From Streptomyces nymphaeiformis (lineage in GTDB: Bacteria > Actinomycetota > Actinomycetes > Streptomycetales > Streptomycetaceae): a stretch of 64,000 nucleotides of DNA. Position 1 is the stretch's first letter; the number at the start of each line of letters is the position of its first letter. Shown here piece after piece: positions 37,377 through 45,932 of the stretch. A model generated the notes under the pieces. The model was not told the DNA's origin and made no database searches. It saw nothing but the letters and a program-made list of their open reading frames with translations. A program made the translations under genes and the position numbers. The stretch covers positions 62,001 through 126,000 of the forward strand of contig NZ_JACHJY010000015.1 of assembly GCF_014203895.1 (NCBI RefSeq), read 5' to 3'.

Positions 37377-38249
37377 ATGACCGCGCTGTCGGTCCTGGTG
37401 AATTCGGTCGTGATGATCGGCATGTTCTGGGTGGTGCCGACGGGGCTCGCACTCGTCGACGGACCCCGGCCGCCCGGGTGGGACCCGCTCCGGCGCGCCT
37501 GGCCCCTGCTTGCCGTCCCCGGCGCCCTGGCCCTCTGGCTGCCCCGCTCCGGAACGGCCACCGCGCTCGCCGGCGCCTACGCCCTCGCCACCCTGGCGCT
37601 CGCGCTCCAGGCCCCGGCCCGGCTGATGCTGACCCGCTCGCTCCGGCCGAGCGAGATCGCCGTCCTCTCCGCCCTGGTGGCCCCGTCCGTCGCCGGCCTG
37701 GCGCTGGTCGCCGAACGGGCCTCGTACCCGCTGTTCGGCTTCGACCTGGACATCCTCGCGCTGACCGTCCCGCACTTCCATTTCGCCGGCTTCGCCGCCG
37801 CCCTGGTCGCCGGACTCGTCAGCCGCACGTCCGACGGCCCCGCCGCCCGCCTCGCCGCGCTCAGCGTCCCGGCCGGCACCCTGCTCGTCCTGCTCGGCTA
37901 CTTCGTCGACGACTGGGCCGAGCTCGCGGGCGCCGTCGTCCTGACCACCGGCATGGCCGCGGTCTCCGTGCTGACCCTGCGCGAGCGCCGCGAGCTCGCC
38001 GGCGACCGTCTCACCCGGGGCCTGCTCGCCGTCTCGGCCCTGGTCCTCGTCGCCACCATGCTGCTCGCGCTCAGCTGGGCGCTCGGCGAGGCGACGGGCC
38101 TCCCGCACCTCTCCCTGACCTGGACGGCGGCCACGCACGGCCTGGGCAACGCCCTCGGCTTCGCCGTCTGCGCGCTCCTCGCCCGCCGCCGCCTCGCCAC
38201 GGACCCCACCTCTCCGGCCCTTCTCCCCCGAACGGAGCTTCCGGCATGA
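37377..38249 (+). CDS. YndJ-like membrane protein
   Basis: 290 residues, about nine membrane helices (e.g. LSVLVNSVVMIGMFWVVPTGLAL; TATALAGAYALATLALALQA; VPHFHFAGFAAALVAGLV). The VPHFHFAGF motif is characteristic of the YndJ family. Function unknown; possibly a transporter or heme-ligating protein given its His pair. ATG chosen downstream of GGGGGTG; first gene of an operon, overlapping the next gene by ATGA. Confidence 0.8.
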   Translation: MTALSVLVNSVVMIGMFWVVPTGLALVDGPRPPGWDPLRRAWPLLAVPGALALWLPRSGTATALAGAYALATLALALQAPARLMLTRSLRPSEIAVLSALVAPSVAGLALVAERASYPLFGFDLDILALTVPHFHFAGFAAALVAGLVSRTSDGPAARLAALSVPAGTLLVLLGYFVDDWAELAGAVVLTTGMAAVSVLTLRERRELAGDRLTRGLLAVSALVLVATMLLALSWALGEATGLPHLSLTWTAATHGLGNALGFAVCALLARRRLATDPTSPALLPRTELPA

Positions 38250-38797
38250 CCCGCCTCATGGACAGCCTCTCCGGCCCCGGCCACCGCCGCCCGAGCCTCA
38301 CCTACCGCGAGGTCGGCGCCACCCGCACCCCGGAGACGCTCCCGGCCGGCTACCACCACCTGCGGCACAGCGCGGTCGTCGGCCACGGCAGGGCCGCCTT
38401 CGAGACCGCCGGGGCCGCCGTGACCACCTGGCGGATGCACCGCGCCTCCCGGGCGCGCGTCCGCTCCGACGCCGAGCGCGCCGAGCCCGGGGTCCGCCTG
38501 GAGGTGGCGCTGGGCGCGGGCCCGCTGCGGATCGGCGTCCCGTGCGAGGTGATCTGGACGGCGTACGAGGAGAACCGCACCGGTTTCGCGTACGGCACCC
38601 TGAGCGGGCACCCGGAGTGCGGCGAGGAGTCCTTCGTCGTCGAGCTCGAACCGGACGGCACGGTCCGCTTCACGGTCACCGCCTTCAGTCGCCCCGCCGC
38701 CTGGTACACGCGGCTCGGCGGACCCGTGATCCCACCGCTCCAGCACGCGTACGCGCGACTCCTCGGGCGGACCCTCGGGCGCCTCGTCAAGGCGTGA
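38246..38797 (+). CDS. DUF1990 family protein
   Basis: 183 residues. Family features are LTYREVGATR near the start, LPAGYHHLRHSAVVGHGRAAFETAGAA, CEVIWTAYEENRTGFAYGTLSGHPECGEESFVVE and a C-terminal AWYTRLGGPVIPPLQHAYARLLG. Predicted soluble START/polyketide-cyclase-like fold. Start overlaps the YndJ-like stop. Commonly found beside YndJ-type genes (recollection). Confidence 0.85.
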   Translation: MTRLMDSLSGPGHRRPSLTYREVGATRTPETLPAGYHHLRHSAVVGHGRAAFETAGAAVTTWRMHRASRARVRSDAERAEPGVRLEVALGAGPLRIGVPCEVIWTAYEENRTGFAYGTLSGHPECGEESFVVELEPDGTVRFTVTAFSRPAAWYTRLGGPVIPPLQHAYARLLGRTLGRLVKA

Positions 38798-38819
38798 CCC
38801 CGGGCCGATACTGGAGGGG

Positions 38820-40247
38820 ATGGAGTGGTTCACCGCACCCGACCAGTGGCTGAGCCGGATCGTCTTCCAGCGGGGCCTCGCCGGGCTGTACTGCGTGGCG
38901 TTCCTTTCGGCAGCCCTCCAGTTCCGGGCGCTGATCGGGGAGCGCGGCATGCTCCCCGTGCCGGAGTACGTGCGCCGGACCCGCCCCCGGCACACGCCCT
39001 CCCTCTTCCACTGGCGCTACTCCGACCGCCTCTTCGCGACCGTCTCCTGGTCCGGCGCGGCCCTCGCGCTCGCGCTCGTCGCGGGCGCCGGGGACGCCGT
39101 GCCGCTGCCGGTCTCGATGCTGCTCTGGCTGGTGCTCTGGGGCCTGTACCTGTCGATCGTGAACGTGGGACAGACCTGGTACGCCTTCGGCTGGGAGTCC
39201 CTGCTCCTGGAGACCGGGCTCCTCGCGGTCTTCCTCGGCAACGACGACACGGGCCCCCCGGTCCTCGTCCTGTTCCTGCTGCGCTGGCTGCTCTTCCGCG
39301 TCGAGTTCGGCGCCGGTCTCATCAAGATCCGCGGCGACCCCTGCTGGCGGAACCTGACCTGCCTCTACCACCACCACGAGACCCAGCCGATGCCCGGCCC
39401 GCTGAGCTGGTTCTTCCACCATCTGCCCCGCCCGCTGCACCGGGTGGAGGTCGCGGCCAACCACGTCGTCCAGCTGGGCGTGCCGTTCCTGCTGTTCACC
39501 CCGCAGCCGGTGGCGACGGTGGCGGCCGGTCTGATGGTGGCGACCCAGCTGTGGCTGGTGCTCTCCGGCAACTTCGCCTGGCTGAACTGGATCACGATCG
39601 TGCTCGCCCTGTCCGCCGTGGACGCCTCCCCGCTCACCGGCGAGCACCCCCAGCCGGACCCGCCGCTCTGGTACGTGGTCGTGGTCGTCGCCTTCACCGC
39701 GTTCGTCCTGGTACGGAGCTACCGCCCGGTGCGCAACCTGCTCTCCCGGCACCAGGCGATGAACCGCTCGTACGACCCGTACCACCTGGTCAACAGCTAC
39801 GGCGCGTTCGGCACGGTCGGCCGGATCCGGGACGAGATCGTCGTCGAGGGCACCGATGACCCGGTGGCGCACCCGGACACGGTGTGGCGCGAGTACGGCT
39901 TCAAGGGGAAGCCCGGCGATCCGCGCCGGTGGCCCCGCCAGTTCGCCCCGTACCACCTGCGGCTCGACTGGCTGATGTGGTTCGCGGCGCTCTCCCCCGG
40001 GTACGCGCGCGAGTGGTTCGGCCCCTTCGTCGAGCGGCTGCTCGAAGGCGACCGGGACACCCTGCGGCTGCTCGCCCACAACCCGTTCCCGGACGCGCCA
40101 CCGGTCCTCGTCCGCGCCCGGCTCTACCGCTACCGGTACACGACCTGGCACGAGCTCCGGACCACCGGGGCCTGGTGGCACCGCACGCTCGTACGGGAGT
40201 ACCTGCCGCCGATCCGCCTGCGGGAACCCACGGACACCGCCCGCTGA
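38820..40247 (+). CDS. Lipase maturation factor (LMF1) family membrane protein
   Basis: 475 residues with about eight helices. LMF1 marks: FAWLNWITIVLALSA, WYAFGWESLLLETGLLAVFL, RVEFGAGLIKIRGDPCWRNLTCLYHHHETQPMPG (given as separate short family blocks FGAGLIKIRGDPCWR and LTCLYHHHETQP) and C-terminal LVNSYGAFGTVGRIRDEIVVEG. In animals LMF1 helps lipase folding in the ER; the bacterial role is unknown. The third gene under the palindromic operators. Confidence 0.9.
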   Translation: MEWFTAPDQWLSRIVFQRGLAGLYCVAFLSAALQFRALIGERGMLPVPEYVRRTRPRHTPSLFHWRYSDRLFATVSWSGAALALALVAGAGDAVPLPVSMLLWLVLWGLYLSIVNVGQTWYAFGWESLLLETGLLAVFLGNDDTGPPVLVLFLLRWLLFRVEFGAGLIKIRGDPCWRNLTCLYHHHETQPMPGPLSWFFHHLPRPLHRVEVAANHVVQLGVPFLLFTPQPVATVAAGLMVATQLWLVLSGNFAWLNWITIVLALSAVDASPLTGEHPQPDPPLWYVVVVVAFTAFVLVRSYRPVRNLLSRHQAMNRSYDPYHLVNSYGAFGTVGRIRDEIVVEGTDDPVAHPDTVWREYGFKGKPGDPRRWPRQFAPYHLRLDWLMWFAALSPGYAREWFGPFVERLLEGDRDTLRLLAHNPFPDAPPVLVRARLYRYRYTTWHELRTTGAWWHRTLVREYLPPIRLREPTDTAR

Positions 40248-40303
40248 ACGCACCGGCGCCCCCGCGCCGCGAACGGCCGGGGGCATCCGGGTGAGGCGGA
40301 GGA

Positions 40304-40474
40304 TCAGTCGATGCCGGGCAGGATGTGGGGCTCGGCGAGGTCCTCCTCGTAGCCCGCGAGGCGGATCGGGGCGGCGTGGGCCCAGACGTCGAGGCTGCCC
40401 AGTTCGCCGTTCCTGCGGGGCCGGTCCGTGCGTTCGGCCGGTCGCGGTTCCTGCTTCGTCAGTTCGGGTGTCAC
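40304..40474 (-). CDS. 56-residue peptide, possibly RiPP-like or regulatory
   Basis: Not an obvious family. GTG at 40474 has an excellent ribosome site, AAGGAG, 6 nt upstream. The first half is charged and Pro/Arg-rich; the second half is a conserved-looking core, LGSLDVWAHAAPIRLAGYEE, followed by DLAEPHILPGID. The short length, charged leader-like half and aromatic C-terminal half resemble a peptide precursor, but no modifying enzyme is adjacent. Its start overlaps the stop of a 22-codon micro-ORF as GTGA. Confidence 0.6.
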   Translation of the reverse strand: MTPELTKQEPRPAERTDRPRRNGELGSLDVWAHAAPIRLAGYEEDLAEPHILPGID

Positions 40475-40539
40475 CGCGCACTCCTTCGTGTCGCGTCGAT
40501 GTGGGAGAGGTGCCTGGCGGTCGCGGTGGCGCCGTTCAT
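40471..40539 (-). CDS. Putative leader peptide (22 residues)
   Basis: ATG 40539, sequence begins MNGATATARHLSHIDATRR and ends SAR. It resembles the short actinobacterial leader peptides with an RHxxHID core. The stop overlaps the GTG of the 56-residue gene, and its ATG overlaps the stop of another 28-codon frame (40622-40536) as ATGA. No strong ribosome site of its own, so it may depend on coupling. Confidence 0.4.
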   Translation of the reverse strand: MNGATATARHLSHIDATRRSAR

Positions 40540-40698
40540 GGCGGGACCGCGGCCTTGGTGGCAGGCCTGTCCCAGGAAGGCCGTGAGGATGGTGTGGCTC
40601 CTCGGTGGCCGACCGTGAGCATCACATTAACCAAATGAGCGCGCCTGCGCTCTACCGGGCTCCAAAGTGTGACGCAATCGGGTGAAGCAAGACGGAAA

Positions 40699-40725
40699 AG
40701 CGCCCCACCGGGCCGGTGGGGCGCT
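40699..40725 (-). terminator. Rho-independent terminator of the SDR gene
   Basis: AGCGCCCCACCGG (40699-40711) pairs with CCGGTGGGGCGCT (40713-40725); on the minus strand the stem is followed by TTTTCC. It lies 35 bp after the SDR stop. Confidence 0.8.
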
Positions 40726-40760
40726 CTTGCCGAACGTGCGGGAACCGCGGTACTCCGGGC

Positions 40761-42245
40761 CTACCAGTTGGCGGGGGCGTAGTCCTTCAGGAAGCAGCCG
40801 TAGAGGTCCTCGCCCGCCTCGCCGCGCACGACCGGGTCGTACACGCGGGCCGCGCCGTCGACGAGGTCGAGCGGGGCGTGGAAACCGGCCTCGGCCAGGC
40901 GCAGCTTGTCGAAGTGGGGACGCTCGTCGGTGATCCAACCGGTGTCGACCGAGGTCATCAGGATGCCGTCGGTCTCGAACATCTCCTGGCCGCTGGTCCG
41001 CGTCACCATGTTCATCGCGGCCTTGGCGGCGTTGGTGTTCGGGTGGCCGGCGCCCTTGTAGCCGCGGCTGAAGACGCCCTCCATCGCCGACACGTTCACG
41101 ACGTAGGCACGGCCGCTGGCCGCCTTCTTCGCCGCCTCGGCCATCGCCGGCCGCAGCTTGCTGATCAGGATGAACGGCGCCGTGTAGTTGCACAGCTGGG
41201 TCTCGAGGAGCTCCACCGGGGAGATCTGCTCGATGCTCTGCACCCAGGTGTTGGACTCGACGACGTCCGGCACGAGGCCGCCGGCGTCGATGGCGGTGCC
41301 GTCGAGGTGCCGGGCGATGCTGGCGTTGCCGGCGACCAGGGCGAGGTCGGCGACCTGCTGCGCCTCCAGGTCCCGCACGCCGACGGGCAGCTCGGACGAT
41401 CCGACGAGCTCGCCGACCGCGCCCGAGTTGAACGCGCCGATCACGTGGTGGGCGGGCAGCTCACCGGCGGGCAGCGGGGCCGTCTCGCCCTCGACGAGCG
41501 CGGCGTACGCCGACGGCAGACGGCGCACGGTCTGCGTCGCGTTGTTGATGAGGATGTCGAGCGGGCCGGCCTCGGTCATCTGGTCGGCGAGCGCGACGGC
41601 CTGCGCGGGGTCGCGCAGGTCGATGCCGACGACCTCCAGGCGGTGCATCCAGTCCGCGGAGTCCTCCATCGCCTTGAAGCGGCGGATGGCGTCCTTGGGG
41701 AAGCGGGTGGTGATGGTGGTGTGGGCACCGTCGCGCAGCAGCCGCAGCGCGATGTACATGCCGATCTTGGCCCGGCCGCCGGTGAGCAGCGCGCGCTTGC
41801 CGCTGAGGTCGGCGCTGGCGTCGCGCTTGGCCCGGTTCAGCGCCGCGCACGGCTGGCAGAGCTGGTGGTAGAAGTAGTCGACCTCGACGTACCGCGTCTT
41901 GCAGACGTAGCAGGAACGCGGGCGCTGGAGTATCCCCGCGATCCGCCCCTCCTCGGTGACCGAGGTGGGCAGCAGGCCCTCGGTCTCGTCGTCGATGCGC
42001 TGCGCGGAACCGGTGGCCGTGGCCTCGGTGACCGCCTTGTCGTTCGCGGTCTTCGCGGCCCGGCGCTCCTGGCGGCGGCGCTGCTTCACGGTCCGGTAGA
42101 TCCCGGCGGTGGCGCGCCGGACGGTGATCGCGTCCGGGTGGTCGACGTCGATCGCGTCGAGCTCGTCGAGGACGCTCAGGCAGACGGCCAGGCGCTCGGG
42201 GTCGATGCCCGGCCCGTATTCCTGGTTTTCTTCGGTCACCGTCAT
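40761..42245 (-). CDS. Atypical SDR-family protein with N-terminal extension and zinc knuckle
   Basis: 494 residues. A ~110-residue helical, charged N-terminus is followed by CYVCKTRYVEVDYF...CQPC, a likely zinc knuckle (~110-135), then a Rossmann SDR domain with cofactor loop GGRAKIGMYIAL and NNATQ. At the expected YxxxK site the sequence is TNAAKAAMNM: the lysine is present but the catalytic tyrosine position is Thr. It may be a non-canonical oxidoreductase or a regulatory SDR. GAAGG ribosome site precedes ATG 42245. Confidence 0.82.
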   Translation of the reverse strand: MTVTEENQEYGPGIDPERLAVCLSVLDELDAIDVDHPDAITVRRATAGIYRTVKQRRRQERRAAKTANDKAVTEATATGSAQRIDDETEGLLPTSVTEEGRIAGILQRPRSCYVCKTRYVEVDYFYHQLCQPCAALNRAKRDASADLSGKRALLTGGRAKIGMYIALRLLRDGAHTTITTRFPKDAIRRFKAMEDSADWMHRLEVVGIDLRDPAQAVALADQMTEAGPLDILINNATQTVRRLPSAYAALVEGETAPLPAGELPAHHVIGAFNSGAVGELVGSSELPVGVRDLEAQQVADLALVAGNASIARHLDGTAIDAGGLVPDVVESNTWVQSIEQISPVELLETQLCNYTAPFILISKLRPAMAEAAKKAASGRAYVVNVSAMEGVFSRGYKGAGHPNTNAAKAAMNMVTRTSGQEMFETDGILMTSVDTGWITDERPHFDKLRLAEAGFHAPLDLVDGAARVYDPVVRGEAGEDLYGCFLKDYAPANW

Positions 42246-42305
42246 GGCCTTCGGGATCCTCGTTCGCTCGTACGTCGCCGCTCGCGGGCATTCAAAGACC
42301 CAACT

Positions 42306-43028
42306 TTACGGAGCGGGGGGCCGCGCCTCCAAACCCGTTCGGGGTGCGTGGTCGAAGACACAGTCGCCGCACAGCCCTCCGCCCGGGGCGCGGTAGTAGA
42401 GGCAGCAGCTGGTGCGCCGCAGCCGGGGGCCGCGGACCGTCCCGGCGAGGTCCGGGTGGGCCAGCAGCCCGGAGACCAGGGCGGCGGCCCGCTCGGCCGC
42501 CTCCGGCCGCCCCCGGGCGCGTGCCCAGCGGATCAGCTCGCGCAGGGCGCCGGCGAGGGCGGAGCCGGCGTTGCCCCACAGGAGCCGCGGGGAGACGGCG
42601 CCGTCGCGGCGCAGGGCCGCGTGCAGCGGGACGAGATGGGCGTCGAGCACGGCCGCGCTCAGCTCGTCCACGGTCGCGGGGCGGGTCGCGGAGCCGGCCC
42701 ACCACAGGTCGTCGGGCGAGGTCAGCGCCCCGTCCCAGAACAGCTCGGCGGGGTCGAGGGCCGGGAAACGGCCGTGGAGGGCGGCGGGACCGAGGGCGGT
42801 GGACCAGAGCCGGGCGGCGAGCCCGAGGTGGGCGACGGAGGCGCCGACGCGCCGCTCGCGGGCGCCGATCCGGGCGGTGACGTGGTCCACGCGCGCGGTG
42901 AGGGGGCCGTCCTCCCCCGCGTACAGGCGGGCGAGCGGGCGGTGCGCGCCGCCGGTCACGGGGGCGGTGGTCCGCAGGACGAAGAAGCCGCCCGGCTCCC
43001 CGCCGTCACCGCTCGCGCCGAGTCCCAT
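42306..43028 (-). CDS. FhuF-like (2Fe-2S) ferric-siderophore reductase
   Basis: 240 residues from ATG 43028; an in-frame GTG six codons upstream is possible. C-terminal cluster motif RTSCCLYYRAPGGGLCGDC matches the CC-x10-C-x2-C of FhuF, which reduces ferric siderophores in the cytoplasm. The remainder is a helical, Trp-rich domain as in the family (LWWAGSATRPATVDEL; RLLWGNAGSALAGALREL). No siderophore genes are near. Confidence 0.85.
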   Translation of the reverse strand: MGLGASGDGGEPGGFFVLRTTAPVTGGAHRPLARLYAGEDGPLTARVDHVTARIGARERRVGASVAHLGLAARLWSTALGPAALHGRFPALDPAELFWDGALTSPDDLWWAGSATRPATVDELSAAVLDAHLVPLHAALRRDGAVSPRLLWGNAGSALAGALRELIRWARARGRPEAAERAAALVSGLLAHPDLAGTVRGPRLRRTSCCLYYRAPGGGLCGDCVFDHAPRTGLEARPPAP

Positions 43029-43255
43029 GCACGCCCCCGCCCTCACGTCCTGTCGTCGGCCCCCACCGTAACTTCTCGAAAGTCTCCGAAAGCACTCCGG
43101 CGCCCGCCGCGATCCGGGCGGAAAGGGCGCTTTGCACCCCTTCTGACCTGCGCGGGCGTACATCCGAGGTCGTATGCGGGGCCCGTGTACTGCGTCGGCG
43201 GTAGGGGCGAATCCGTCCCCTGGTACGACGACGCGAACGGCTGATCGGAGAGATC

Positions 43256-44263
43256 GTGGAAGGTATGAGTCCACTCATGCTGTCCGTCGTCCTGGCCCTG
43301 GCCTCCGCGGTCGCCTACGCGGCCGCGGCGATCGTGCAGGAGCGCGTCGCGGCCTCGGTCACGGGTCCGCGCTACGCGCCGCTGCGCAGCCCGGCCTGGT
43401 GGGGGTCCGTCCTGCTCAACGGCGTCGGTGCGACGCTGCACGTCGCCGCCCTGGCGTACGGGCCGCTCAGCCTGGTCCAGCCGCTGGGCGCCCTGACGAT
43501 CGTGTTCGCGCTGCCCATGGCGGCCCTGTTCGTCGGCCGCAGGGCCGGGCGGCGGGCCTGGCGCGGCGCGCTGATGGCCACGGTGGGCCTCGCCGGGCTG
43601 CTGAGCCTCACCAGCGGCGACGAGGCCGGGTCCCTGGCCGACGGGGAACGGTGGCTGCTCGCGGGAGCCGCCTTCGGCGCGGTGGCCGTCCTGTTCACCG
43701 CCGCGCGCCTCGTGGGCCGGTCCGTGCTGCGCAGCATCGTGCTCGCCGCGGCGGCGGGCGTCTCCTTCGGCATCGCCTCGGTCCTCACGAAGGCGGTGGC
43801 CGAGGAGTGGACGCCCCGGTCCCCGCTCGCCGAGTGGACGGGGCTGCTCGTCCTCTCCGTGTTCGCCGTGACGGGACTGCTGCTCTCCCAGGCCTCGTAC
43901 CGGGGCGCGGGGCTCGCCGCACCGCTGGCCACCGTCACCGTGGTGAACCCGGTGGTCGCGGCGGCCGTGGGCCTGACCCTGTTCGGCGAGAGCTTCCGCT
44001 ACGGCGCGGCGGGCACCGTCGCCGCGCTGATCTGCGGCACGGTCGCCGCGGCCGGCCTCGTCCAGCTCACGCTGGACCGCATGACGGCCGCGCCGGACTC
44101 CCTGACGGTGTCATCCGCCCCGATGGAGTCTTCCTTTCCGGCGTCAGAGGGCGACTCCCCGCGCGCGGAGGTAGGCCAGCGGGTCGATGTCGGAGCCGTA
44201 CCCGGGACCCGTCCGAATCTCGAAGTGGAGGTGCGGTCCCGAGCTGTTGCCGGTCGATCCTGA
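43256..44263 (+). CDS. DMT-superfamily (EamA-like) transporter
   Basis: 335 residues from GTG 43256 (GGAGAG ribosome site). About nine to ten helices (MLSVVLALASAVAYAAAAI; LVQPLGALTIVFALPMAAL; SIVLAAAAGVSFGIASVLT). Resembles the DMT/EamA exporters; substrate unknown. The last ~40 residues are hydrophilic and overlap 120 bp of the convergent muralytic gene, so this tail is either real or the result of a lost stop codon. Confidence 0.83.
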   Translation: MEGMSPLMLSVVLALASAVAYAAAAIVQERVAASVTGPRYAPLRSPAWWGSVLLNGVGATLHVAALAYGPLSLVQPLGALTIVFALPMAALFVGRRAGRRAWRGALMATVGLAGLLSLTSGDEAGSLADGERWLLAGAAFGAVAVLFTAARLVGRSVLRSIVLAAAAGVSFGIASVLTKAVAEEWTPRSPLAEWTGLLVLSVFAVTGLLLSQASYRGAGLAAPLATVTVVNPVVAAAVGLTLFGESFRYGAAGTVAALICGTVAAAGLVQLTLDRMTAAPDSLTVSSAPMESSFPASEGDSPRAEVGQRVDVGAVPGTRPNLEVEVRSRAVAGRS

Positions 44264-45517
44264 GCGCGCGATGCGCTGACCGGCGTGCACCCGCTGACCC
44301 TCGCGGACGGTGAGCGCGGAGAGGTGCCCGTACTGGCTGTAGCGGCCGTCGTCGTGGCGCACGACGATCTGGTAGCCGTACGCGCCGCCCCACCCCGCGG
44401 AGACGACCCGGCCGCCGGCGACGGCCTTGACCGAGGTGCCGGTGGGGACGGGGAAGTCGACGCCGGTGTGGTAGCCGCTGGACCAGGAGGAGCCGCGGGT
44501 GCCGTAGCGGGTGCCGATGTCCGCGGAGACGGGCGCGGAGTAGCTGGGGGCGCTCGGCCGGGAGGCGGGCTTGGGCGCGGGTCTGGTCGCGGGCTTCGTC
44601 GCGGGTTTCGCCGCCGGCTTGTGGCTCGTCCTGGTGACCGGCTTGGGGCTCGCCTTGGTGTGCGATGCGGCGGCCGGGGGCTTCCGTGCGGGGGCGGCCT
44701 TTGCGGGGGCGGTCCGGGGAAGGGCGCCCTGCGTGGACGGGGCGGCCTTCTTGGGAACGGCCTTCTCGGGAACGGCCTTCTTGGGGGGCGCGATGTCGGC
44801 CGGCCGGGCGGCCCTGGGGGCCGGAACGGCCTTCTTCGGCTTCCCCGGTGCGGTGATGCGCAGGGTCAGGCGCTGGCCCGGGATGATGAGGTCGGGGTCG
44901 TCGCCGACGACGGCCCTGTTGTTCTCGTACAGGCGCTGCCAGCCGCCCTTGACGTGCTCCTCGCCGGCGATCTTCGACAAGGAGTCGCCCGGCGTCACCG
45001 TGTACATCTCGCGCACGGTGGGAACGGTGGTCGGCCCGGCGTTCCGCGTCGCCCGCTCGGGTAAGACGCGCTGCCCGGGCAGCGAGGCCGTACGGACGTC
45101 GTTGCCGCCTGCGGTGCGCAGCGCCGTGACGTCCGGGGACTCCCCGCCCCGGGCCAGCCCCGCGCCGGGGCCGCAGGACGGCCACGCTCCGGGTCCCTGG
45201 CCCTTCAGGACGCGCTCGGCGATCGCGATCTGCTGGTCCTTGGAGGCGAGGTCGGCGCGCGGCGCGTAGTGCGTGCCGCCGTACCGCTCCCAGGTGGACT
45301 GGCTGAACTGGAGGCCGCCGAAGTAGCCGTTGCCCGTGTTGATGTGCCAGCTGGAGGAGGACTCGCAGGACGCGACCTTCTCCCAGACGTCCAGCGAGGC
45401 GGCCTGCGCGGCGCCGGCACCGATCAGCGGCAGCGCGGCGCCTCCCGCGGTGACGGTGAGCGAGGCGCGGTTGATCCGGCTCGGCTGGTGGCGGCGGTGA
45501 CGTCCGCGTACGGCCAT
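44144..45517 (-). CDS. Secreted Rpf-LysM-M23 peptidoglycan hydrolase
   Basis: 457 residues. Signal peptide ends AGAAQAASLD; an Rpf transglycosylase domain follows (LDVWEKVASCESSSSW with catalytic Glu, GGLQFSQSTWERYGG; ~40-115), then LysM (YTVTPGDSLSKIAGEEHV; ~175-225), a long Ala/Lys/Pro linker with repeats such as KAVPEKAVPKKA, and an M23 endopeptidase (GYHTGVDFPVP, GPHLHFEIR; ~350-450). Two lytic activities, one glycan-cutting and one peptide-cutting, in one protein; Rpf proteins promote germination. Upstream DNA is too short for a ydaO-type riboswitch. Confidence 0.93.
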   Translation of the reverse strand: MAVRGRHRRHQPSRINRASLTVTAGGAALPLIGAGAAQAASLDVWEKVASCESSSSWHINTGNGYFGGLQFSQSTWERYGGTHYAPRADLASKDQQIAIAERVLKGQGPGAWPSCGPGAGLARGGESPDVTALRTAGGNDVRTASLPGQRVLPERATRNAGPTTVPTVREMYTVTPGDSLSKIAGEEHVKGGWQRLYENNRAVVGDDPDLIIPGQRLTLRITAPGKPKKAVPAPRAARPADIAPPKKAVPEKAVPKKAAPSTQGALPRTAPAKAAPARKPPAAASHTKASPKPVTRTSHKPAAKPATKPATRPAPKPASRPSAPSYSAPVSADIGTRYGTRGSSWSSGYHTGVDFPVPTGTSVKAVAGGRVVSAGWGGAYGYQIVVRHDDGRYSQYGHLSALTVREGQRVHAGQRIARSGSTGNSSGPHLHFEIRTGPGYGSDIDPLAYLRARGVAL

Positions 45518-45608
45518 GGGCCCCCCCTTGAACACAGCAGCGGCCGTCCAAGTTAGGGGTGGCGCACGCTCCGTGACAAGGGTCGCGCGGAAGCACGGGC
45601 CTCTTCTG

Positions 45609-45818
45609 TCAACTCCGCGCCGCCTCCGGTCCCCCACCGGCGGGCCCGGGCTCGGGCCGGGGCTCGGGATCCGGCACGGGCCCGCCCGGCTGGGGCTCGG
45701 GCGGGGGCGCGGGATCCGGCGGGGTCGGCACCGGGTTGGGCGGGGGCACGGGCGGCGGCGAGGGCACCGGCGGCGGTATCGGCGAAGGGGGAAGCGGATC
45801 GGGGAAGGGGTGAGTCAT
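45609..45818 (-). CDS. Small Pro-rich protein
   Basis: 69 residues from ATG 45818 with ribosome site AGAGGTCC. Composition is almost entirely Pro with Pro-Glu-Pro, Pro-Val-Pro and Gly; it begins MTHPFPDPLPPSPIPP. No signal or domain. Reality is supported by the ribosome site but the low complexity makes it doubtful. Confidence 0.45.
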   Translation of the reverse strand: MTHPFPDPLPPSPIPPPVPSPPPVPPPNPVPTPPDPAPPPEPQPGGPVPDPEPRPEPGPAGGGPEAARS

Positions 45819-45932
45819 GACGGACCTCTCGGTCGACGGGTCTCCCCTGTACGAGGCTCGCCGCACAGGGTCTCCCCTTCCAGGGTCGCTCCGCCGCCTC
45901 GCCCGTGCCCGCCGGATCCGGCGCCCCTCGAC

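Noticed and set aside
45518..45608. ydaO (c-di-AMP) riboswitch before the Rpf-LysM-M23 gene
   Set aside because: Only ~90 bp separate it from the next gene and no riboswitch core is visible.
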